DNA from: Streptomyces acidicola
Lineage (GTDB): Bacteria > Actinomycetota > Actinomycetes > Streptomycetales > Streptomycetaceae
Direction of reading: 5' to 3'
NCBI RefSeq assembly: GCF_009377235.1
Contig: NZ_VMNX01000071.1
Location: 1-39,886 of the forward strand
Length of the DNA: 39,886 bases
This document shows, in pieces, positions 33,795 through 39,886 of the stretch. Each line of letters begins with the position of its first letter. The first letter of the stretch is position 1. Below the pieces are notes generated by a model. The model did not search any database, was not told the origin of the DNA, and saw nothing but the letters and a program-made list of their open reading frames with translations. The position numbers and the translations under genes were made by a program.

Positions 33795-35407
33795 ACGAGG
33801 CCCTTCCCGACGTCCCCGAAGTCCGTGTGGTGGGGCTTCCACAGCTCACCTCGGGTTTCGACCTCGTCGAGAGACTCGACCTCCCCATGCACCTCAAGGT
33901 GCACGGTCCGCTCGAACCGATGGGCGGCGAGCAACTCGCCCAGCTCTCCGAACGGATCAACCTGAAGGGGCGTGGCGGCGCGGGCTTCCCCTTCCACAAG
34001 AAGCTGCGGTCGGTCGCCGAATCGGCGATCAAGCGCGGCATCCGGCCGGTGGTCGTCGTCAACGGAAGCGAGGACGAGCCCGCCTGCCGCAAGGACACGG
34101 TAATGATCAACCGTGCCCCGCACCTCATCCTCGACGGCGCCCTGCTGGTCGCCGAGGCCCTGGGTGCCCGGCAACTCGTCGTCGGGGTGACACGTGAATC
34201 CACCCAGCGCTCGATGGAGGCCGCCCTCTCCGAGCGCGGGCTGAGCAACCGGCGCGGCGCGGCCATCCGCGCGAGCGTGCAGCGCAACCCGGTGCGGATG
34301 GTCACCGGCGCCGCCGCCTCCCTGGTCCGCTCCATCGACGGCGGCCCGGCCATCCCGCCGGGCCGCAAGACCAGTGCGTCGCGGAGCGGTGTCGGGGGCG
34401 CGCCCACGCTGCTCTCCAACGCCGAGACGTTCGCCCAGCTCGCGATCGCCGCACGCATCGGCTCCGAGCGCTACGGCAACACCGGCCTGTACGACGAGCC
34501 GGGCACCGTGATGCTCACGATCTCCGGTGCGGTCGCACGCCCCATGGTGGTCGAGGCGCCCACGGGCGTGCCGCTGCGCTACGTCCTGCAGCTCGCCGGC
34601 GCCCCGCCGGTCCCGCAGGGTGTGCTGACCGGCGGCTACCACGGCAAGTGGATCGACGCGGCGACGGTCAACGAGGCCATCGTCTCGCGCAACTCCCTGG
34701 ACGCGGTGGGAGGTGCGCTCGGCGCGGGCGCGATCCTCCCGATCACCCAGGACACCTGCCCGCTGGGCGAGTCGCTGCAGGTGGCGAAGTGGCTGGCCGA
34801 GGAGAGCGCGGGACAGTGCGGTCCCTGCTACCTCGGTCTGCCGGCCGCCGCGCGCGGTATGGAGGACATCCTCAACGGCGGCGGCCCGGCCGCCCTGGAG
34901 GCGCTCAAGCAGGTCGCCAAGAACGTGAAGCGGCGCGGCGCGTGCTCGCACCCGGACGGCTCCGCGATGTTCCTGGAGTCGACCATCAAGGCGTTCACGG
35001 ACGACCTGGCGGCCCACGTCCTCGGAAACGGCTGCGGAAGGCCTGTGGAGGGCGTTCTGCCGCTCTTCGAGGGCGGCAGGGCCCCTACGGGCATCCCCGG
35101 CGGCACGGCCGAGGAGGAGGGCGGCGGCAGCCGTCAGAAGATCTTCGTCGACTGGACGCTGTGCCGCGGCCACGGCCTGTGCGCGGACATCCTCCCGGAG
35201 GTCTTCGAGCTGGGCGCCGACGGCTTCCCGACCGTCGCGCAGGCGTCGGTGCCCCAGTACGCCGAGGCGAAGGCACTCCGCGCGGTGCGCCGCTGCCCGG
35301 CGCTGGCCCTGCGCATCGAGGAGGACACCCGCGGCTCCGCGCCGTCCCGCAACCTGCCGGTCCTCTCGCAGGGCCGCGGCCGCCGGGCCCTGGGCAGCGG
35401 CCGCTGA
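33791..35407 (+). CDS. NuoF-like NADH-binding flavoprotein fused to a ferredoxin domain
   Basis: A 538-residue protein resembling the NADH-binding subunit of complex I: LKGRGGAGFPFHKK (FMN/NADH loop, residues 58-70), VVVNGSEDEPACRKDT, a SLBB-like middle and an iron-sulfur part with QCGPC (Cys343, Cys346) and GACSHPDG (Cys385). The usual first Cys of the NuoF SCGKC motif is Ala here; Cys323 could substitute. Residues about 450-510 form a 3Fe-4S-type ferredoxin with Cys458, Cys464 and Cys502. No other nuo genes are nearby. Coupled with the heme-b membrane protein, it probably moves electrons from NAD(P)H through FMN and Fe-S clusters to the heme. The GTG start at 33791 overlaps the preceding stop. 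Confidence 0.85.
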   Translation: MNEALPDVPEVRVVGLPQLTSGFDLVERLDLPMHLKVHGPLEPMGGEQLAQLSERINLKGRGGAGFPFHKKLRSVAESAIKRGIRPVVVVNGSEDEPACRKDTVMINRAPHLILDGALLVAEALGARQLVVGVTRESTQRSMEAALSERGLSNRRGAAIRASVQRNPVRMVTGAAASLVRSIDGGPAIPPGRKTSASRSGVGGAPTLLSNAETFAQLAIAARIGSERYGNTGLYDEPGTVMLTISGAVARPMVVEAPTGVPLRYVLQLAGAPPVPQGVLTGGYHGKWIDAATVNEAIVSRNSLDAVGGALGAGAILPITQDTCPLGESLQVAKWLAEESAGQCGPCYLGLPAAARGMEDILNGGGPAALEALKQVAKNVKRRGACSHPDGSAMFLESTIKAFTDDLAAHVLGNGCGRPVEGVLPLFEGGRAPTGIPGGTAEEEGGGSRQKIFVDWTLCRGHGLCADILPEVFELGADGFPTVAQASVPQYAEAKALRAVRRCPALALRIEEDTRGSAPSRNLPVLSQGRGRRALGSGR

Positions 35408-35436
35408 ACACGTCGTGAGGGACTCCAGAAACCAAA

Positions 35437-35469
35437 GATCCCGCCCGATCAATCCGATCGGACGGGATC
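35437..35469. terminator. bidirectional terminator between the NuoF-like gene and tRNA-Ala
   Basis: GATCCCGCCCGATC (35437-35450) and GATCGGACGGGATC (35456-35469) pair over 14 positions with one mismatch. On the reverse strand TTTGGTTTCT follows, so it serves the tRNA, and it also ends the convergent operon. Confidence 0.75.
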
Positions 35470-35484
35470 TCTTCTGTGGAACTG

Positions 35485-35557
35485 TGGAGCTAAGGAGAAT
35501 TGAACTCCTGACCTCCTGCATGCCATGCAGGCGCTCTACCAACTGAGCTATAGCCCC
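35485..35557 (-). tRNA. tRNA-Ala (anticodon GGC)
   Basis: 73 nt on the reverse strand. Acceptor GGGGCTA pairs with TAGCTCC, the D arm has AGTTGGTA, the anticodon stem CCTGC/GCAGG surrounds ATGGCAT (anticodon GGC), and the T arm has TTCAATT. The discriminator is A and the CCA end is not encoded. Confidence 0.95.
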
Positions 35558-35565
35558 TCGCGGTC

Positions 35566-35582
35566 ATGCGGCGGAGCCGCAT
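35566..35582 (-). other. hairpin just upstream of tRNA-Ala
   Basis: ATGCGGC-(3 nt)-GCCGCAT, 8 bases before the 5' end of the tRNA. A hairpin of different sequence sits at the same place before the second tRNA-Ala, suggesting a conserved leader or processing structure. Confidence 0.4.
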
Positions 35583-35749
35583 ATCGACCGTCTCGCCCGG
35601 TTTCCCTGGCGGCGACACCAACATTACACGGTCCTCCGGGGGCATCACCAATTCGTTTCCGTTCTGTCCGGATACGGTCGACGATGTCCCTTGGAACGCC
35701 CCGCCGGCCACGGATGGCCGAGGCCCAACTGCCGTGACGGCACTACTGA

Positions 35750-35983
35750 TCAGGCTGTCACGAACGAGTAGAACCGCTTGAGCGTGCAGTGCTCCTCAAG
35801 AAGCCGACCGTAGATCGGCTCGCCCTCCAGCTCGCGGTACGTCTCGATCGGGTCGCCTTTTATGATCAGCGCCCGCGCGCATTCCTCGCACCAGTACTGG
35901 TAGTCGCGGTTGACGGGTTCCATGTCGCGGACAATGGGCGTGCCACTGCCGCACCAGTCGCATTTCCTCCGGTGTGCACCCAT
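35750..35983 (-). CDS. small zinc-ribbon-like hypothetical protein
   Basis: A 77-residue protein with CDWCGS near the N-terminus and WCEECAR about 23 residues later, a four-Cys zinc-binding pattern. A helical charged tail follows (RELEGEPIYGRLLEEHCTLK). ATG 35983 lies 3 bases after the stop of the upstream 57-codon gene, with TGGAG about 8 bases before it. The two are therefore probably translated together. I do not recognise a named family; such short Cys-pair proteins are common in streptomycetes and may bind nucleic acid or partner proteins. Confidence 0.75.
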   Translation of the reverse strand: MGAHRRKCDWCGSGTPIVRDMEPVNRDYQYWCEECARALIIKGDPIETYRELEGEPIYGRLLEEHCTLKRFYSFVTA

Positions 35984-35986
35984 CGA

Positions 35987-36160
35987 TCAGCTCCAGCTGT
36001 GGCCGCAGGTCGTGCACACGTAGGAGATCCCCCCGTTGTCACCGAGGACTTGGGCGACCTGGAGTGAGCCGCAGGAAGGGCAGTTCAGGAGGGTGGCCGT
36101 CTTCCGTGTCACCACCGGTGCGAGGGGGTCGCCGACCTCCCCGCGGATGCTCCCAGGCAT
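35987..36160 (-). CDS. 57-residue zinc-ribbon protein
   Basis: A short gene with a clear GGAGGGAG ribosome-binding site before ATG 36160. The product ends in a compact zinc ribbon, LNCPSCGSLQVAQVLGDNGG then ISYVCTTCGHSW, with two CxxC pairs, like TFIIS-type or general zinc-ribbon domains. The N-terminal 25 residues are flexible. It lies 3 bases before the 77-residue gene. Both sit between the two tRNA-Ala genes on the same strand and could be transcribed from the region of the second tRNA. Function unknown. Confidence 0.7.
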   Translation of the reverse strand: MPGSIRGEVGDPLAPVVTRKTATLLNCPSCGSLQVAQVLGDNGGISYVCTTCGHSWS

Positions 36161-36475
36161 CGCTTCTCCCTCCCGTCGGGCCGCGCCCCCTTCCGGCCGT
36201 TTGATTCTGCCACGGCCGGACCAATACGGTCAGCGACGCCTTCGTACCAGTCCGGACACGGCACCCAGGAATGCCGTCCCGACCAGTGCGCACACGCATG
36301 CGAGAAGGGCGTCCGCAGAGGTATACGCCCCGGGAGCCCAAGTGACTCAAGCCGGTACGGGAAGAGTGCACCGAAGGACGCGACGGCGATGAGCGGACTG
36401 TTGACCGGACCCGTGTCGCCCCAACTCCCATGCGTGTGGGCGCGGTTCGATGCTCGTAATGCCCACCGGCATACG
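36161..36475. other. gap between zinc-ribbon gene and second tRNA-Ala terminator
   Basis: No intact gene. On the reverse strand the run SPLIAVASFGALF (about 36400-36360) and, in another frame, ALLACVCALVGTAFLGAVSG ending at a stop near 36240 look like two transmembrane helices. They may be the remains of a small membrane protein broken by a frameshift. Confidence 0.25.
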
Positions 36476-36506
36476 AAAAATCCCGCTCCCCTGACGGGGA
36501 CGGGAT
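36476..36506 (-). terminator. terminator of second tRNA-Ala
   Basis: TCCCGCTCCCC (36481-36491) and GGGGACGGGA (36496-36505) form the stem with one bulge. On the reverse strand a five-T run follows (36480-36476), about 40 bases past the tRNA 3' end. Confidence 0.8.
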
Positions 36507-36546
36507 CTTCGGTACCGATCTTCGACAGCTGAAGAGTGTCGATCTG

Positions 36547-36619
36547 TGGAGCTAAGGAGAATTGAACTCCTGACCTCCTGCATGCCATGCAGGCGCTCTA
36601 CCAACTGAGCTATAGCCCC
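36547..36619 (-). tRNA. tRNA-Ala (anticodon GGC), second copy
   Basis: 73 nt on the reverse strand with the same sequence as the copy at 35485-35557: GGGGCTA acceptor, anticodon GGC within ATGGCAT, discriminator A, no encoded CCA. Confidence 0.95.
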
Positions 36620-36625
36620 TTGCGG

Positions 36626-36646
36626 CCATGTGATGGAGCCACATGG
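36626..36646 (-). other. hairpin just upstream of second tRNA-Ala
   Basis: CCATGTG-(7 nt)-CACATGG, 6 bases before the tRNA 5' end. Same position as the hairpin at 35566-35582 but different paired bases. Confidence 0.4.
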
Positions 36647-36832
36647 TGTTTCGCCCCGCTCGGCGGGGCGAACAAGAAGAACTCTAGCCTGCGACCAGGC
36701 GGAAAGTGAAATCCGGTCCCGGGGCTCACCGGGCCGCCTGGACGGGGGTTCTGCGGGCGCGTGCCGAAGATCCCTCCGCCGCACTCCCAACGGAGCGTGC
36801 CGGTCGCCCTGCGGCCGCTCCGCCGGTGGGCG

Positions 36833-37510
36833 TCAGTCGTCGTCGCCGAGCACCGGCTCCGGCAGGGTGCCGGCGTTGTGCTCCAGCAGACGCCAGCCGC
36901 GGGCGCCCTCGCCGAGGACGGACCAGCAGCAGTTGGAGAGCCCGCCGAGGCTCTCCCAGTGGTGGGGCTCCAGGCCGATGAGACGCCCGATGGTGGTGCG
37001 GATGGTGCCGCCGTGGCTGGCCACCACGAGGGTGCCGTCCGAGGGCAGCTTCTCGGCGTGCCGCAGCACCACCGGGGCGGCGCGGTCGGCGACCTCGGTC
37101 TCCAGTTCGCCGCCTCCGCGACGGACCGGCTCACCGCGCTTCCATGCGGTGTACTCCTCGCCGTACCGCCCGATGATCTCCTCGTGCGTCAGCCCCTGCC
37201 AGACGCCCGCGTAGGTCTCGCGCAGCGCCTCGTCGTGCGTCACGGCGAGGCCGGTGAGCAGGGCCAGCTCGGCGGCCGTGGCGGCGGCGCGGCTGAGATC
37301 GGAGGCGACGATCGCGTCGGGCTTCAGGGAGGCGAGCAGCCGGGCGGCGCGGCGGGCCTGGCCGACACCGGTCTCGGTGAGCTCTATGTCCGTGGTGCCC
37401 TGGAATCGGCGCTCCAGGTTCCACGAGGTCTGGCCGTGCCTCCAGAGGATGACGCGGCGGCCGCGCCCCGGCTTCGGGTCGGCCGCCTCTGTCCCCGGTG
37501 CGGCACTCAC
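36833..37510 (-). CDS. histidine phosphatase (phosphoglycerate-mutase-like)
   Basis: A 225-residue histidine phosphatase with all key residues: VILWRHGQTSWN (phospho-His about residue 25, neighbouring Arg), ASDLSRAAATAELA (second Arg), and VASHGGTIRT (second His). It dephosphorylates small phosphorylated metabolites; actinobacterial homologues in this position are often annotated as phosphoglycerate mutase family or glucosyl-3-phosphoglycerate phosphatase-like, but the substrate is unproven. Its ATG overlaps the rsfS stop by 4 bases (37507-37510), so it is coupled to rsfS, the usual streptomycete arrangement. It contrasts with the inactive-looking member of the same fold at 25649. Confidence 0.9.
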   Translation of the reverse strand: MSAAPGTEAADPKPGRGRRVILWRHGQTSWNLERRFQGTTDIELTETGVGQARRAARLLASLKPDAIVASDLSRAAATAAELALLTGLAVTHDEALRETYAGVWQGLTHEEIIGRYGEEYTAWKRGEPVRRGGGELETEVADRAAPVVLRHAEKLPSDGTLVVASHGGTIRTTIGRLIGLEPHHWESLGGLSNCCWSVLGEGARGWRLLEHNAGTLPEPVLGDDD

Positions 37511-37953
37511 CGCAGCTCCCCGCCGAGCTCGGCGGCCTCCTCGGCGGCCCGCAGCCTGGCGTGCTCCTCGCCCTTGCCGCGGGTGGCCTTGGCGTCGGCC
37601 GGCAGCTCCAGCTCGGGGCAGTCCTTCCAGAGCCGCTCCAGGGCGTAGAAGACGCGCTCCTCGCTGTGCTGGACGTGGACGACGATGTCGACGTAGTCGA
37701 GGAGCACCCAGCGGGCCTCGCGGTCGCCCTCGCGGCGCACGGGCTTGGCGTCCAGCTCCTTGTTCAGCCGCTCCTCGATCTCGTCGACGATCGACTTGAC
37801 CTGGCGGTCGTTGGGTGCGGAGGCGAGCAGGAAGGCGTCCGTGATGGACAGTACGTCGCTCACGTCGTACGCGATGACGTCGTGCGCGAGCTTGTCGGCG
37901 GCCGCCTGGGCGGCGGTGTTGATGAGTTCCAGCGAGCGGTCGGTAGCGGTCAC
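37507..37953 (-). CDS. rsfS: ribosome silencing factor RsfS
   Basis: A 148-residue RsfS/RsfA (Iojap) protein that binds ribosomal protein L14 on the 50S subunit and blocks subunit joining in starvation. Family blocks are DVIAYDVSDVLSITDAFLLA, NDRQVKSIVDEIEE and ARWVLLDYVDIVVHVQ. The C-terminus carries the longer charged tail seen in actinomycetes (DAKATRGKGEEHARL...). It lies downstream of the LCP-like gene and upstream of the histidine phosphatase with a 4-base overlap, as expected for the nadD-LCP-rsfS order of Streptomyces. Confidence 0.95.
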   Translation of the reverse strand: MTATDRSLELINTAAQAAADKLAHDVIAYDVSDVLSITDAFLLASAPNDRQVKSIVDEIEERLNKELDAKPVRREGDREARWVLLDYVDIVVHVQHSEERVFYALERLWKDCPELELPADAKATRGKGEEHARLRAAEEAAELGGELR

Positions 37954-38069
37954 TACAAGGCTTTCGGTCGACGGTCAGTGAACCCTCAAGGGCTACCTCA
38001 AGGGTCTCACGGACCGCCGACGGCTCCCCAGCGGTTAACGCCTACCCGGTCGATCAAGCTGTGGGCCGG

Positions 38070-39886
38070 TCACCCCGAGGTGCCCGGGGCGGTGGTCACC
38101 TCGTAGTCCTGGCCGAGGACGACCGAGACGTCGGCGTTGGACGTGGTCCTGCCCTTCTGGACGGAGTCGGTGGGCAGGCCGAGGGTCTTGGCGACCTCGA
38201 CGGCGTCGCCCTTGCTCGCGGCGTCGGCATACGTGACCTGGGACGCGGCCTGGGCCGCGGAGGCGGTGCCGGCGTCGAGGAAGGTGTAGCCGCCGTTGAT
38301 CAGGACCACGCGGGACTGTTCGGCGGCGTCCTTGGCGCCGGTGGCGTTCCTGATGCCGACCCGGACGGCGTCGCCCGCGTCGGGGCTCTTCGCAGCGCCG
38401 CCGAGCACGTCCTTGACCACGCTGTCGGAGTCCTGCGTGCTCAGGGTGCCGTCCTGCTGGACCGGCAGCAGGTCGGTCTTGTAGTCGCCGCCCTTGGCCC
38501 GGTCGGCGAGCTTCGCCAGGAAGGTCCCGAGGTCGTTGTCGGTCAGCGGGGGGTCGAGGATCTGGGCCAGCGTCTGCACGGTGGTGGTGGCGGCCTGCGC
38601 GTCGGAGGACAGCTTGCGCAGCACGCCCTGCATGACCTGTCCGAACCGCTCCAGCTGGGCGTTCTGGGCCTCTCCGGGAGCACGGTAGGTGGCGTACGCG
38701 ACAGCCATCTTGCCGCTGAGGGTCTGCCCCTTGCCCTTGTTGACCAGGGGGGCCTCGCCCTTCTTGCCGTCCGGGGCGGGCACGTCGGCGTCGGTGTCGA
38801 CGTCGATGTTGCCGACGAGTTCGACGAGGTTGTTCAGGTACGGGGTGTCGAGGCGCCAGCTGCCCTCGATGTTGGTGCCCAGGACGGTGTCGAGTGCGTC
38901 CCGGGTGCCGGAGGAACCGTCGTCCTCGACGGACTTGGCGAGGGTGCTGGTGTTGCCGTCGTCGTCGGTCAGGGCGAGGGAGTTGGGCAGCAGGACGGTG
39001 GCGCCCCGCTTCGTGGTGGTGTTGTCCACGAGCAGCGCCGTGGACGTGCCGCCCTTGGCGGTGTTGTGCAGGTGGACGACGAGCACGTCGCGTTTCTGGG
39101 CGCCCGCGGCCGTGGGGGTGCCGGACTTCTCCTCCGAGGACGTCCCGGGCAGTGCGCCCGTGTACCAGAGGTAGCCGACGCCGCCGACGGCGAACAGGGC
39201 GAGCGTCACCACCAGGGCGACGATCCGGCTGCGGGCCCGGCGCCGGGCCTCCTCGCGGCGTTCGGTGCGGTTCTCCGTGAACTTCAGCCAGTCGATGACG
39301 TCCTCGGAGTTGCCGTCGGGCTCCTCGACGAAGGCGAACTGCTCGGTGCGGTAGTCCCGTTCGTCGCCGTGGGCGTCACGGCCGACGGCCGGCTCACCCG
39401 AGGCGTCGACGGGCTGGCCCTGAGGCGGTCCGTCGGTGGCCGGAGGTCCGGCTGCCCCGGCGCCTGGGCCGGGCCCAGCCCCTTCTGGAGCGGCGGTCGG
39501 CCGCGTCTGCTGCGGGATGTAGGCCGTCTGCTCGGCTGTATGGGGCTGCCGGCCAGCGGCCCGCTGCTGCTGTCCGGTGCCGGAGGCCTGCCCGTAGGGG
39601 TCGTACGGGTCGTAGCCGGAGCCGGTGCCCGCTCCCCCGCCGGCGGGAGCAGTTGTCCCGTACTGGTTGTAGGGGTCGTAGTAGGCGGCCGGTTGCTGGT
39701 TCGCGTCGTAGGGGGCCGCCGGCTGCTGCCGGCCCGTGTCGTACGAAGCCGGGGGTTGCTGGGGTTGCTGACCGCCGGTCGTGTACGGGTCGTAGCCGTA
39801 GCCCTGCGACTGCTGCTGGGGTTGCTGCTGGGGCCCCGAGCCGTAGGGGTCGTACCCCTGATGGGGTCCCTGCGGGGAGGGCTGGG
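38070..39886 (-). CDS. LCP-like protein with LytR C-terminal domain (5' end beyond window)
   Basis: The frame stays open to the right edge, so at least 605 residues are encoded and the start lies outside. The order is: a disordered N-terminus with repeated YDPY units in Gly/Gln/Pro-rich sequence; a cytoplasmic charged stretch (SEDVIDWLKFTENRTERREE); one transmembrane helix (IVALVVTLALFAVGGVGYLW); an extracellular LCP-like domain (KRDVLVVHLHNTA..., then ATVLLPNSLAL); and a C-terminal LytR_C domain (VRVGIRNATGAKDAAEQS to VVLGQDYE). Typical LCP enzymes transfer glycopolymers to peptidoglycan and carry a SIPRD-type Arg motif. Here LLPNS stands in its place, so the catalytic role is doubtful. It sits 117 bases upstream of rsfS. 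Confidence 0.85.
   Translation of the reverse strand, partial: QPSPQGPHQGYDPYGSGPQQQPQQQSQGYGYDPYTTGGQQPQQPPASYDTGRQQPAAPYDANQQPAAYYDPYNQYGTTAPAGGGAGTGSGYDPYDPYGQASGTGQQQRAAGRQPHTAEQTAYIPQQTRPTAAPEGAGPGPGAGAAGPPATDGPPQGQPVDASGEPAVGRDAHGDERDYRTEQFAFVEEPDGNSEDVIDWLKFTENRTERREEARRRARSRIVALVVTLALFAVGGVGYLWYTGALPGTSSEEKSGTPTAAGAQKRDVLVVHLHNTAKGGTSTALLVDNTTTKRGATVLLPNSLALTDDDGNTSTLAKSVEDDGSSGTRDALDTVLGTNIEGSWRLDTPYLNNLVELVGNIDVDTDADVPAPDGKKGEAPLVNKGKGQTLSGKMAVAYATYRAPGEAQNAQLERFGQVMQGVLRKLSSDAQAATTTVQTLAQILDPPLTDNDLGTFLAKLADRAKGGDYKTDLLPVQQDGTLSTQDSDSVVKDVLGGAAKSPDAGDAVRVGIRNATGAKDAAEQSRVVLINGGYTFLDAGTASAAQAASQVTYADAASKGDAVEVAKTLGLPTDSVQKGRTTSNADVSVVLGQDYEVTTAPGTSG

Noticed and set aside
36240..36400. 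small two-helix membrane protein gene on the reverse strand
   Set aside because: The two hydrophobic runs are in different frames and the second has a stop before it with no start codon.

Overview
The window looks like Streptomyces or a close relative. It is about 70% G+C with strong third-position G/C bias and frequent GTG starts. The right half holds actinomycete core genes in a familiar order (leuS, degV, rsfS with a downstream histidine phosphatase and an upstream LCP-like gene, tRNA-Ala). The left end starts with 14 bases matching the Tn5/Nextera mosaic end, so base 1 is probably a contig end carrying untrimmed adapter.

Left accessory region (about 1-22,964). Bases 1-1,000 hold decayed genes (an MpaB-type oxygenase and an MFS tail). 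Next come a TetR regulator divergent from an FAD monooxygenase and a 14-TM-type MFS exporter, which looks like a detoxification module with a palindromic operator candidate. After an IS630 remnant and a broken LysR gene comes the main cargo (6.4-18.5 kb), an apparently intact gene set all on the + strand: FMN reductase, HMG-CoA-lyase-like enzyme, class III CoA-transferase, an AceE-like thiamine-diphosphate enzyme, an AraC regulator, aldehyde dehydrogenase, a RutA/SfnG-like luciferase-family monooxygenase, and two tandem metallo-beta-lactamase-fold hydrolases. It is bounded by very strong hairpins. The AraC gene and the aldehyde dehydrogenase operon share a 9-bp promoter box. The set reads as an undescribed catabolic pathway: two-component flavin oxygenation, ring or ester hydrolysis, aldehyde oxidation, CoA activation and C-C cleavage. 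The substrate cannot be read from sequence.

The right side of the island (18.5-22.96 kb) is scrap: an NmrA gene and an alpha/beta hydrolase truncated head to head, an aldo/keto reductase fused in frame to a Tn554-type TnpC-like (DUF6262) protein, a nuclease fragment, and an IS5-family element with a broken transposase and an apparent passenger gene (MafI-like). One IS end abuts the stop codon of an acyl-CoA dehydrogenase at 22,965.

From 22.96 to 27.0 kb lie an acyl-CoA dehydrogenase with a KstR-type operator match, a cobalamin riboswitch driving cbtB-cbtA, a degenerate histidine-phosphatase-fold gene, and a cysteine-rich copper-storage protein. The last is in frame with what looks like a comEA N-terminal remnant, which marks a synteny break. 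From 27.2 kb to the end is conserved chromosome: degV, a membrane protein, leuS with a leucine attenuator (leader peptide with three consecutive Leu codons plus terminator), a heme-b-type membrane protein coupled to a NuoF-like/ferredoxin fusion, two near-identical tRNA-Ala(GGC) units flanking two tiny zinc-ribbon genes, a histidine phosphatase, rsfS, and an LCP/LytR_C gene running off the window end.
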